Shown here piece by piece: positions 35,040 to 43,486 of a DNA stretch of 59,164 nucleotides. This DNA comes from an uncultured Lachnospiraceae bacterium. Lineage in GTDB: Bacteria; Bacillota; Clostridia; Lachnospirales; Lachnospiraceae. The notes below the pieces were generated by a model that saw only the letters and a list, made by a program, of their open reading frames with translations, did not search any database and was not told the origin of the DNA. The translations under genes and the position numbers were made by a program. The DNA lies in contig CAJTSL010000022.1 in assembly GCA_910578845.1 (NCBI GenBank), positions 228 through 59,391 on the forward strand, given 5' to 3'. Within the stretch, counting starts at the first letter, position 1; each line of letters starts with the position of its first letter.

Positions 35040-36413
35040 CTATTTTTCCAGTTCTTTCGCTATTTTAGCTATAATCTTATCAATTTCCTCATCACTTGTC
35101 TTTTCAAACTCATGGGCAATCTGCTCAAGCTTCCTTCTCGCCTCACGTTTTGTTTCTAACCACTTCCATTTAGGCGTATCTTTTTCTAACATCGTCAGAT
35201 ATACATCATATAGCGGTGTTATCTTGGTTAAGGCCTTGGTAATCTTTTCCGCTGTCCCCATCTCATGATAATAGGCTTTGAGCTGCTCTTTGGTCAGATT
35301 ATAATAAGGATCCCGAATGACCTCTTCCGCCATATCCGCGAATTTTATATAGCTTGGCTTATCCCAATCAATGGTATAGACTTCATCAATCAATTTTTCG
35401 CTGACCGGGAACGGCCTGTCATCTTCATGTGTCGTCTTTTCAAAATCATCGAATACAGAAATCTTATCCGCATCTTTCAAGAAAGCAAGCTCATAATCGG
35501 AAGGCACTGGTATCGGAAATAGCAGATAGCACATCTTTTTCCCGAAAAATGCCTCTACAAAAGTAGAGCTATTGCCAGTATATACCTTATCACTGATTAA
35601 AATCCACTGTTTAACAGACTTTTCCCCGATTACCTTGAAGTTAGGGTACTTCTTCGTCATTTCATCCGCTTTCCGGCTTTCCTCTCCCGGATGTGGGCGA
35701 TAAATAAATACGACATCCTCCCTTTTCTCGCAGATCCTGCTCATCCACTCTAAGATAATCTGTTTGGATGGCAGCATACAGTCTTGGTAATAATAGCGCC
35801 AGCCCTCTCCGAACCGTCTGCACATTTCCACCAGATATTCTTCCGTGTGGAAATCCGAAAAATACGGGGATACGAAAAGGAAAATCTTCTTATTTGCAGG
35901 AATCCCATAGTCCCTAAGCACTTCCTCTTTTGAAAGGTAATAGCCTTTTAGACTGTCCCGCAGGAAATCCATGCCAACATGTCCGATCAGCTTAACCTTC
36001 TTCGGGTCCATCTTCGCAGCCTCTAGCATCCGCTTTCGATTCATTTCTCCCCAGGAGACTCTGACGACTTCTTTTGCCACGCCCGAATAATTTTTGAAAG
36101 CTTTCGTGTCCTTCTCGTCCATTGGGAAGACAATATTTTCCCACTGCATATCAATAATCTTATCAAATTTGACGAAATTTTTCGTATGCCATTCGATAGA
36201 GCTGTTTTGGTAACATGCCATGGTCACAACTACTTTCGCATGATAAATGGGACGCATCGCCTTGAGCGCTTCCTCATCTTCAATATGCATGATTTTCACT
36301 TTATATCCACGCCTGTCCAGTTCATATTTGAGCAGGCATAAATTCTCCAGTTCCCTGACCTTATGCTCATATATGAATAAGAAATCAAGTTCTTCTATTT
36401 TATAGTGTTGCAT
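35040..36413 (-). CDS. GT-B-type transferase, CDP-glycerol-transferase / surface-carbohydrate-protein-like
   Basis: 457 residues. Two Rossmann-like halves; the second has KKIFLFVSPYFSDFHTEEYL, VVFIYRPHPGEESRKAD, ISDKVYTGNSSTFVEAFFGK and a C-terminal charged helical tail (EKTSDEEIDKIIAKIAKELE). The RPHP and NSSTFVEAF motifs are those of TagF-like and sialyl/Kdo-transferase-like families. Next to the NeuA-like gene, a CMP-sugar-acid transferase is a sensible guess. It is preceded by the asparagine-synthetase-like gene. Family-level call good; donor uncertain. Confidence 0.65.
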   Translation of the reverse strand: MQHYKIEELDFLFIYEHKVRELENLCLLKYELDRRGYKVKIMHIEDEEALKAMRPIYHAKVVVTMACYQNSSIEWHTKNFVKFDKIIDMQWENIVFPMDEKDTKAFKNYSGVAKEVVRVSWGEMNRKRMLEAAKMDPKKVKLIGHVGMDFLRDSLKGYYLSKEEVLRDYGIPANKKIFLFVSPYFSDFHTEEYLVEMCRRFGEGWRYYYQDCMLPSKQIILEWMSRICEKREDVVFIYRPHPGEESRKADEMTKKYPNFKVIGEKSVKQWILISDKVYTGNSSTFVEAFFGKKMCYLLFPIPVPSDYELAFLKDADKISVFDDFEKTTHEDDRPFPVSEKLIDEVYTIDWDKPSYIKFADMAEEVIRDPYYNLTKEQLKAYYHEMGTAEKITKALTKITPLYDVYLTMLEKDTPKWKWLETKREARRKLEQIAHEFEKTSDEEIDKIIAKIAKELEK

Positions 36414-36441
36414 GGCTATATTTTTCCTTTCAGGTAAAGAA

Positions 36442-36471
36442 TTTTTGAGGCAATTGCAAAACGCCTAAAAA
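36442..36471. repeat. Short AT-capped palindrome at the end of the AsnB-like gene
   Basis: TTTTTGAGGC (36442-36451) and GCCTAAAAA (36463-36471) form a hairpin overlapping the stop of the AsnB-like gene (36465). The core AGGCAATTGCAAAACGCCTA is close to AGGCGATTGCGAAACTCCTA at 59047-59066, so this is one of two copies of a small repeat. It could work as a terminator. Confidence 0.45.
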
Positions 36472-38135
36472 TATTTTTTAATCATGGCAAGCACAGTAAG
36501 CGCCATGCCTTTATCCGTCACATTTCCCGTCTGGAACATCATGGAAATATCTTTCCTAAGCTCTTCATCCAGAATCTGGGTATTTATCCCATTTTTGTAA
36601 AACTCTTCATAAAACTTTTGCAGATCCCTGTTCTTATCATACCAATAATCCAGCGGGTTCATATTGTCTTTATTTTGGATATGAAAAGCAGTGCAGGCCG
36701 CCTGTATGAATAGTCTTTGAGTTGTCTTGATCTTTCTTGCAAAAATAAGATTTTCTTTTGGACGGACGCCTCCCCATTTTTCCCAGCCAAATTCCGCTGC
36801 TTTCGGATATTTCTCATGAATCCACTTCATATAGATATGGTGATGGTTCCGATAATCAAACGGCACGGAAAATGTCGCATCCAGGAAATCAACATCCATA
36901 AAAGGTGATGATGTTTCGACAAAATTCTGCCTGATAATATAAGACGACGCTGCACCGAGCATGCCTCTTGTGTAAATGCCAAACATCTCCTGACAAGGAT
37001 ACCCCTTCAGAAGCGCTTCGTCAAACTGATATTGCAGCATGCCGGAATAGGCGTTTTTCCCAAAAACCGGCGCCCCATAGCTAAACGCTTTATCATGATA
37101 CAAACTTCCGACAACTAAGTCTCCTATCATCCCTGTATGTTCTATGCCAAACTGTTCTGTCCGAAGCAACGCTAGCATCCTTGCGCCTCCGGTAATGCCC
37201 GAATACAGAGCCGACCCATTATTTAAAGATGTTGTTTCCTCTATGTCATACATCCACTTTACATCATCTAAAGGTTTAAATACATACTCGTGTCCCAGAT
37301 AAGCCGCTATTTGCTTGGATATTTTCTCGTCACGATATCCCATCCGGCTATATGTGACATTTACCTGATCCGTATATCCCATTTCATGGGCAACCCAAGA
37401 CACCATACGGCTATCTAAGCCTCCGCTTAAATCTACCAAATGGCGATAACCATATTCTCTGTCTTTCTCAAACTCTCTTCTAATAGCTTCCCGGAACGCA
37501 CGGTCAATTATCTCAACCGCTTCCGTTTCGGAAACATCAATGCCCTCATCTTTTATCATATGGTATCTCGTAAGCGATGCCTGGCCTTTTTCTATACAGA
37601 CATACATACCTGGCAATAAGCGGTGGATTTGCTTGATAAAAGTAGAATCATCTATCATATATCCATAAGTAAGCATATATTTTGCTGCTAATGGATTAAA
37701 GTCGTATGAAATCTGATTGGCTTTTAACACCTCCACCATATAATCCATTCTGTCAGACAGCATCCATTTGTCGCCATCCATATAATAATACACTGGCTTT
37801 ACCACCGATTGATCAGTATATAGAATTACGATGTCAGCCCTCTTATCATAAAAGTAACCGCAAAACCCTCCTCTGAGCTTCTTGATGCATTCTCCCACAT
37901 CCTGTTGCAGCGCCCGCGAGAACGCTGTAGGCCAATCCATAGAAGTGCCCCTGTTATAGTCTGCTTTGTTATGGATATAACCGTTTAAAAAGCTGACATA
38001 TTCGTCATTTTCTATGAGGATCTGGTCATCCGGGAATTTATTTAACAAGTGATTGCATTGTTTACATTCCCCCATATCCTGGAATTCACCCAGGCTTGCA
38101 ATATTCATTTTCTTCGCCGCTAACCAACCATGCAT
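36465..38135 (-). CDS. Asparagine-synthetase-like amidotransferase lacking the N-terminal Cys
   Basis: About 556 residues. The synthetase half has the PP-loop RHLVDLSGGLDSRMVSWVAH (SGGLDS near 235-241) and later YSRMGYRDEKISKQI; the N-terminal half keeps the class II glutaminase fold (ENDEYVSFLNGYIHNK, LRGGFCGYFYDKR) but has no Cys at position 2. GAGGAAAG precedes ATG 38135; longer starts at 38165 and 38186 also lack Met-Cys. Relatives in O-antigen loci amidate sugar carboxylates, a fit for a uronic or ulosonic acid here. Without the nucleophile it would need free ammonia or a partner. It lies upstream of the GT and cytidylyltransferase. Confidence 0.75.
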   Translation of the reverse strand: MHGWLAAKKMNIASLGEFQDMGECKQCNHLLNKFPDDQILIENDEYVSFLNGYIHNKADYNRGTSMDWPTAFSRALQQDVGECIKKLRGGFCGYFYDKRADIVILYTDQSVVKPVYYYMDGDKWMLSDRMDYMVEVLKANQISYDFNPLAAKYMLTYGYMIDDSTFIKQIHRLLPGMYVCIEKGQASLTRYHMIKDEGIDVSETEAVEIIDRAFREAIRREFEKDREYGYRHLVDLSGGLDSRMVSWVAHEMGYTDQVNVTYSRMGYRDEKISKQIAAYLGHEYVFKPLDDVKWMYDIEETTSLNNGSALYSGITGGARMLALLRTEQFGIEHTGMIGDLVVGSLYHDKAFSYGAPVFGKNAYSGMLQYQFDEALLKGYPCQEMFGIYTRGMLGAASSYIIRQNFVETSSPFMDVDFLDATFSVPFDYRNHHHIYMKWIHEKYPKAAEFGWEKWGGVRPKENLIFARKIKTTQRLFIQAACTAFHIQNKDNMNPLDYWYDKNRDLQKFYEEFYKNGINTQILDEELRKDISMMFQTGNVTDKGMALTVLAMIKKYF

Positions 38136-38178
38136 AGTCTTTCCTCTAATCTGTCTGCTATCCATCTGTCCATGGAAA

Positions 38179-39423
38179 TCAGACAATTTCCTCCAAATCC
38201 TTCACAAATATCTCTGCGTTTTTCATAGCATCATATCTCTTCTCCCATAATGCTCTTGATCTCTCACGCATCGCCAAAATTTCTTCTTCACTAGCCGTAT
38301 ACAACCTGCTGATGGCAGTCGTCACATCCTGCGGTAACGGATTCTCTGGCAAAAGAATACCATTCCCTTTCATCATGTTCGGGATTTCTCCTACCGCCGT
38401 AGCAATAACCGGAATGCCATATGACATTGCTTCCTGAATAGACACAGGACATCCTTCCGTGGAAGATGTCGTTATGAAGCAATCTATATCATTATTTTCA
38501 TAAAACTCCATAATATCTTCAACAGGGACAAAACCTGCTAAATCATAAGAAATATTTTCTTTCGCCCCTAATAAAACTGCCGCACGTTCTATGATCTCAT
38601 CCCAAAGATCACCAGTGCCAAAATGTGTCCACTTAACATTTATATCTGTTATCTGCGCCAATCCTTCTATAATAAGATGCACCCTTTTAAGCGAAATGAC
38701 GCTAGAACAGCTTACGATATGGAAATATCTGTTCTTTCTCACTGGCGCCTGTCTATGGCTTACATGACTGTTTACAGTGCCGATCGGCGCTACGACATAT
38801 TTACCGTTTTTGCTCTGCATGGGCGCCCAGCGATCCAAATAGTACTGTTTCCCTGCATCCGCTACAAAGAAAACCTTATCAATCAATTCATCCATGCATT
38901 CCCTAAACGGCTGTCTGCAATGGATATTCCTTTCCTCATATAAATCATATCCATGTATCCTTGATATTACCCGAATCTTCGGATATCTTCTCTTTTCCAT
39001 CAGAAATGCCAGACAGTTGGCATTAAACCAATAAGAATAAATCAGTTCATCACCTTGCAGCAAATGCTGTTTTCTAATATACTTCTGTAGCTGTTTCGCT
39101 GAGCTAAAATATACAATGGCATCATACAAGCGACCCTTTATCTGCTGTTTTGTACGCAGTATTCTCTTGATCTCCGCCTGTCCATCCCTTGATAATAGAA
39201 ACTGTATCACTGCCAAGGCTTTTTCCTTAATGCCAAATTTCCTGATACAATGATATAGCGCAATCCGTTCATCAATCTCCACTGTAAGCTCCATGGAAGC
39301 GGATAATGACAAAATGCTCACTTCGAAACGCTCTGCCAAATACTCCAATTCCGTTTTGACAAAAGAATATTCCCCAAATGTAAACGGAAATTCATCAAAT
39401 ACAATAACTAATTTTCTACGCAA
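38179..39423 (-). CDS. Family 4 glycosyltransferase (GT-B)
   Basis: 414 residues. C-terminal half: ISCSSVISLKRVHLIIEGL-like nucleotide-binding start, then DIDCFITTSSTEGCPVSIQE and AMSYGIPVIATAVGEIPNMM, the GT4 E-x7-E region. TTG start, supported by AGGAGG at 39430-39435, six bases before it. Sits between an acyltransferase and the AsnB-like gene. Retaining transferase using an NDP-sugar; donor unknown. Confidence 0.9.
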   Translation of the reverse strand: MRRKLVIVFDEFPFTFGEYSFVKTELEYLAERFEVSILSLSASMELTVEIDERIALYHCIRKFGIKEKALAVIQFLLSRDGQAEIKRILRTKQQIKGRLYDAIVYFSSAKQLQKYIRKQHLLQGDELIYSYWFNANCLAFLMEKRRYPKIRVISRIHGYDLYEERNIHCRQPFRECMDELIDKVFFVADAGKQYYLDRWAPMQSKNGKYVVAPIGTVNSHVSHRQAPVRKNRYFHIVSCSSVISLKRVHLIIEGLAQITDINVKWTHFGTGDLWDEIIERAAVLLGAKENISYDLAGFVPVEDIMEFYENNDIDCFITTSSTEGCPVSIQEAMSYGIPVIATAVGEIPNMMKGNGILLPENPLPQDVTTAISRLYTASEEEILAMRERSRALWEKRYDAMKNAEIFVKDLEEIV

Positions 39424-39458
39424 TCTATGCCTCCTGCTTCAGATGAGCTATCAAACCA

Positions 39459-40490
39459 TCATCCAAACATTGTCTTCAGCCATCTAAAGGAATGATTCTG
39501 TTTCAAGCGGATCACCAAAGCGGAAAAAAGCAAGCAACATAACAGACATATCCCAAACAGCTTCCATCCACTCTGCGAAAAGTCATGAAAAACCAATTCA
39601 TACAAAAATATAAAGTAAAAATGCGTATAATACAATACCATACTTGATTCTCTCAGCTTCTTATAAATGGGATGGCTGCCAAGGTCTAATTGCATAAATA
39701 GCTGGAAAACGGCAATCACTTCCAATAACAGCGCAACGCTTTCTAGCAAATACCATCCCGGAACTATCGTACGCCCTAAAACGCCTATGACAAAAAATAA
39801 CGCAATCTTTCCCTTCGTCAGGACGGTATGCCGTTTTGCCATAATCATGCCTAATGCGATATAGATAAACCGCGCCAGGACAATTGACTCATTACAAAGA
39901 CTGCTGAAATATCTGACCAATAACCATAAAATCCCACTCGCTCCATCGGGCCGTATCTCGATTAGATGATTTATTATAGTACCAATTCCATAAAACAGAC
40001 AAGAGATGATGAATATTTTATTTAATGACAATCTCCACTTTAAGAACAGCAATAATACTATCAACATATATACCATCGCCAATAAAAACCAAAACTGTGA
40101 AGAATAATAATTCGAACCTACCAAAATAAACTTTCTAATATAATCGACCGTATTAAAAGCCAAGCTGCCGCCGGCTCTATAGTATCCCGTCAGGATACAA
40201 GGCAAATAGAGGATTTCCCATAAAATATATAAGAACCCGAAATGGCAGATACGCTTCCGTAAATCTTCCCTGCACTTCTCCGAATAAATATCATCTTCCC
40301 TATTAAAGAATAGCCAGGACGTCGTCACAAAGAAAAACGGGACTGCCATAGGCGAAAGATTCGCCCATATGGCATATAGGAGACGGTTAGCGCAATCAGC
40401 CAAAGGATGGGTATGGATCGAAACCACCAAAATGGCCATGATAAACTTTCCCAAATCCAGGCCATTATAATTTCCCGTAGTCTTCTCCAT
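39459..40490 (-). CDS. Acyltransferase family 3 membrane protein
   Basis: About 343 residues, roughly ten membrane spans. GLDLGKFIMAILVVSIHTHP has the active-site His in the first helix; MAVPFFFVTTSWLFF and MVLYYTHFYFIFLYELVF match the family. O-acylates glycans at the membrane. ATG 40490 has GAGG nine bases before it; the ATG at 40505 is an alternative. First of the two right-hand copies of this family (the other at 49.9 kb). Confidence 0.82.
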   Translation of the reverse strand: MEKTTGNYNGLDLGKFIMAILVVSIHTHPLADCANRLLYAIWANLSPMAVPFFFVTTSWLFFNREDDIYSEKCREDLRKRICHFGFLYILWEILYLPCILTGYYRAGGSLAFNTVDYIRKFILVGSNYYSSQFWFLLAMVYMLIVLLLFLKWRLSLNKIFIISCLFYGIGTIINHLIEIRPDGASGILWLLVRYFSSLCNESIVLARFIYIALGMIMAKRHTVLTKGKIALFFVIGVLGRTIVPGWYLLESVALLLEVIAVFQLFMQLDLGSHPIYKKLRESSMVLYYTHFYFIFLYELVFHDFSQSGWKLFGICLLCCLLFSALVIRLKQNHSFRWLKTMFG

Positions 40491-40567
40491 GCCTATTTTC
40501 CTCATTTCCTATGCTTCGCCACTAATCCTACAATGCCGGAATACTGCCAATACTATTTCATTGCGCT

Positions 40568-41695
40568 TCATGCCTGTAGCAATGCTTTCAATACGTCACA
40601 TATCTTTTCCATTTCATGCTTTTGTAGGTAACCATGCATTGGCAAAGATAAACACGTATCGCAAAGCCGCTCCGATACCGGATAGGTTAATCCTGCACGA
40701 GCTATATTCTTGAAAGCAGTTTGCAAATGCATGGGCGTTTTATAATAAATAGCTGTCGGAATCCCTTCCGCTTTCAGCTTGTCCATCACATGGTCTCTCA
40801 TTCCCTTATCTGTCAGACAGATCGTATACTGCGCCCATGAGGAATACATCTGCGGCATAATCACAGGAGTCTTCACAGCGTCTTCTAATAGCCTGCTATA
40901 CTCTGCCGCCACTTCATTGCATCGAACTATTTCTTCATCCAGAAATTTCATTTTCTCCAGTAAGATCGCTGCCTGTAACGTATCTAGCCTGGAATTCATC
41001 CCAATTCTTACATTATCGTACTTGTCCGCGCCTTTCCCATGCACTTTATAAGAGCGCAGCAAGTCCGCCCACTCATCATTGTCAGTGAACACAGCTCCGC
41101 CATCTCCGTAACATCCAAGCGGTTTCGCCGGGAAAAAGGAAGTCGTCGCGATCTCCCCAAAGCTGCACGCTTTTTGCATCCCAATCCTGCCACCAAATCC
41201 CTGCGCGCCGTCTTCTAACAGCAGCAATTGATATTTCTCTGTCATTTCCCGGATTGCTGCATAATCAGCAGGCTGACCGAACAAATCCACCGCAATGACC
41301 GCTTTCGGCGTTAATTTGCCTTCGGCAAGCACGTTTTGAATTGCTTCTTCTAAAGATTTCACGGATATATTAAATGTATCCTGCTCCACATCTACGAAAA
41401 CAGGAACCGCACCGACCCATGGAAGGACTTCAGCCGTTGAGAAAAAGGTAAAATCCGGGACAAAGACCGCATCTCCTTCTCCAATCTCCCAAGCCATTAA
41501 CGCCAGTTGCAGGGCATCTGTCCCATTAGCGCAGGAGATACAGTGCTTTACGCCTACATAATCCGCAAGCTTCTCTTCTAACAGTCTGACAGGTTCCCCG
41601 CCTATGAATTGGCCATCCAGCAGGACATTTTGGATTGCCGAGTCAATTGCTTCTTTATGTTGCAAATATTGCTTCTTCAAATCACGAAATTCCAT
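40568..41695 (-). CDS. DegT-family sugar aminotransferase, WbpE/WlbC-like
   Basis: 375 residues from ATG 41695 (GGGAG ahead; the TTG at 41719 is upstream). MEFRDLKKQYLQHKEAIDSA, CISCANGTDALQLALMAW, VPDFTFFSTAEVLPWVGAVP, LLEDGAQGFGGRIGMQKACS and TSFFPAKPLGCYGDGGAVFT with the PLP Lys near 188. WbpE aminates C3 of UDP-2-acetamido-3-keto-glucuronic acid made by WbpB, whose homologue is two genes upstream. The start overlaps the formyltransferase stop by 14 bases. Confidence 0.87.
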   Translation of the reverse strand: MEFRDLKKQYLQHKEAIDSAIQNVLLDGQFIGGEPVRLLEEKLADYVGVKHCISCANGTDALQLALMAWEIGEGDAVFVPDFTFFSTAEVLPWVGAVPVFVDVEQDTFNISVKSLEEAIQNVLAEGKLTPKAVIAVDLFGQPADYAAIREMTEKYQLLLLEDGAQGFGGRIGMQKACSFGEIATTSFFPAKPLGCYGDGGAVFTDNDEWADLLRSYKVHGKGADKYDNVRIGMNSRLDTLQAAILLEKMKFLDEEIVRCNEVAAEYSRLLEDAVKTPVIMPQMYSSWAQYTICLTDKGMRDHVMDKLKAEGIPTAIYYKTPMHLQTAFKNIARAGLTYPVSERLCDTCLSLPMHGYLQKHEMEKICDVLKALLQA

Positions 41696-42356
41696 TATAC
41701 TCCCGCTTTCTTTTTTCAAATAACTCTAATAAATCGGCTTCAACCACATGGGGCATTCTTTTGTGTACTTCATGTCCTTCTCCCGATACATATAAATGTT
41801 GCTCTTCTACTTTTTCAATCGCATTGACCAACATAATGATTTCTTGTTCATAAACACGGTATGCCAAAGCATGAAAGGTATCATTGCTTAAAATAGGAAT
41901 TTCCTTTCTCTCAATAATCAATCCGGCATCTATCTCGTTCCCTAGAAAATGTGTGGTGCAACCTATCTTTTTATTTTCTACGATCGCCCATTTCAATGCA
42001 TCAAGCCCTCTAGCTTCCGGGATATAACCAGGATGCGAATTTATGATGTCATTTTGCTGAACCATTTTATCCGGTATAATTCCTGCACCACATACTAATA
42101 TTATCTTTCTCTCATCAAATTCCAATAGATCGCCTTCCCATTGTTTATATGAATAGCCAAAGCTTTCACATAATTCGCATGTACTAACTCCGTTTGCAAC
42201 GGGTCTATGCTCAAATAACGGCGTGAATTTCTTCTGATAGTGAAAGGGTTTTGCATATACAAATACACTTTGGTATCCTTTGGCTTTTAATAAACACAAC
42301 GTATCATATGTTTTTCGATGTGGCACATCATATGTCAATACAATAATGTCTTTCAT
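41682..42356 (-). CDS. Sugar N-formyltransferase
   Basis: 224 residues. IINSHPGYIPEARGLDALKW and GCTTHFLGNEIDAGLIIERK give the N10-formyl-tetrahydrofolate transferase triad Asn106, His108, Asp143. Known sugar members (FdtF, QdtF, VioF, WlaRD) formylate 3- or 4-amino-sugars on nucleotides. Directly ahead of the WbpE-like aminotransferase, so the new 3-amine of the uronic acid is the likely acceptor. Shorter than most sugar formyltransferases, which carry extra C-terminal domains. Clear ATG two bases from wbpB-like stop. Confidence 0.87.
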   Translation of the reverse strand: MKDIIVLTYDVPHRKTYDTLCLLKAKGYQSVFVYAKPFHYQKKFTPLFEHRPVANGVSTCELCESFGYSYKQWEGDLLEFDERKIILVCGAGIIPDKMVQQNDIINSHPGYIPEARGLDALKWAIVENKKIGCTTHFLGNEIDAGLIIERKEIPILSNDTFHALAYRVYEQEIIMLVNAIEKVEEQHLYVSGEGHEVHKRMPHVVEADLLELFEKRKREYNGIS

Positions 42357-42358
42357 AT

Positions 42359-43456
42359 TTATGAAATCCCTCTCTTATGGTTTTGAGAAAATCTTCCGTC
42401 AAAATCTATCGTAGCACATTTCTCCAATGGCAATTTTACAGAGGCTCCCGTATAAGCTGACTGGTAAATTGCCAGGACCAACTCCAGCGCTCTTTTTCCT
42501 GCTTCTGCATCCACATAAGGTTTTCTGTCATTTTCAATGGCATCAATCACATCCGCATATAACGGCGTATGCCCGTATCCATAAACATTAGGCGGATTTT
42601 CATGGAACTGCCTTTTTACTTCCTCCGGATTATCCAGTATATCGGAAAACCGCCATTCCTCAATGACATTCACCGATGTCCCGCCTGCTTTGACAGTGCC
42701 CTTTTCGCCAAAAAGATATAATGTTTCCTCCAAATTCCGAGGATATATATTCGTCGTACCCTCTACAATACCGTAGGCGCCATTCTTGAATTTGATCAAT
42801 GCAATGCCGAAATCTTCCGCTTCTATATAATTATGGTGAAGGCGGTCTGTCATACCCACTACTTCTTCTATTTCATCTCCCATCATCCAGCGTAGCAAAT
42901 CAATGTTATGAATACACTGGTTCATCAGGGCGCCTCCATCTTGCTCCCATGTCCCCCGCCAGTTAGCCCTGTCATAATATTCCCGGTCCCTGCACCATCT
43001 GACATGTGCGGTCCCATAGAACATCCTGCCAAACCGGTTCTTTTCTACGGCTTCCCGGATTTTTTGGATAGATTTGTTAAATCTGTTCTGGTGGCTGGCG
43101 CATACTTTTAAATGCAAGCGGTTCGCTTTCTCAACAATGCTATCCGCATCGGCTATAGACAAGGCTATCGGTTTCTCGATAATCAAATGGCATCCATAAT
43201 CCATGCACGTTAAGGCAATTTCAGCATGTTTGCCGCTCTCGGTAGCAATAGCTACCAATTCCGGGCGCTCTTTTTGAAGCATTTCCACGTAATCTGTATA
43301 CTGTTTAACAGAGTCATCCAGATCAAATTTAAGCTTCTTATCTCTCATATTGGCAGTTTCCAGATCACAGATTGCGACGATTTCCAGCTTGTTTGCTTTT
43401 GCTGCCGCAAAATGGTTCGGCGATATCCTGCCACATCCAATCAATGCATATTTCAT
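42359..43456 (-). CDS. Gfo/Idh/MocA oxidoreductase, WbpB/WlbA-like
   Basis: 365 residues. YALIGCGRISPNHFAAAKAN (NAD binding), IIEKPIALSIADAD (EKP with catalytic Lys), SHQNRFNKSIQKIREAV and NWRGTWEQDGGALMNQCIHN (the H-x-x-D site continues) are diagnostic of WbpB/WlbA. It oxidises C3 of UDP-GlcNAc-uronate for WbpE. The 6-dehydrogenase WbpA that supplies that substrate is not in this window. Start ATG good; ends two bases before the formyltransferase start. Confidence 0.88.
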   Translation of the reverse strand: MKYALIGCGRISPNHFAAAKANKLEIVAICDLETANMRDKKLKFDLDDSVKQYTDYVEMLQKERPELVAIATESGKHAEIALTCMDYGCHLIIEKPIALSIADADSIVEKANRLHLKVCASHQNRFNKSIQKIREAVEKNRFGRMFYGTAHVRWCRDREYYDRANWRGTWEQDGGALMNQCIHNIDLLRWMMGDEIEEVVGMTDRLHHNYIEAEDFGIALIKFKNGAYGIVEGTTNIYPRNLEETLYLFGEKGTVKAGGTSVNVIEEWRFSDILDNPEEVKRQFHENPPNVYGYGHTPLYADVIDAIENDRKPYVDAEAGKRALELVLAIYQSAYTGASVKLPLEKCATIDFDGRFSQNHKRGIS

Positions 43457-43486
43457 AAGTTACTCCCTTTTCTAAGAATAGATTAA

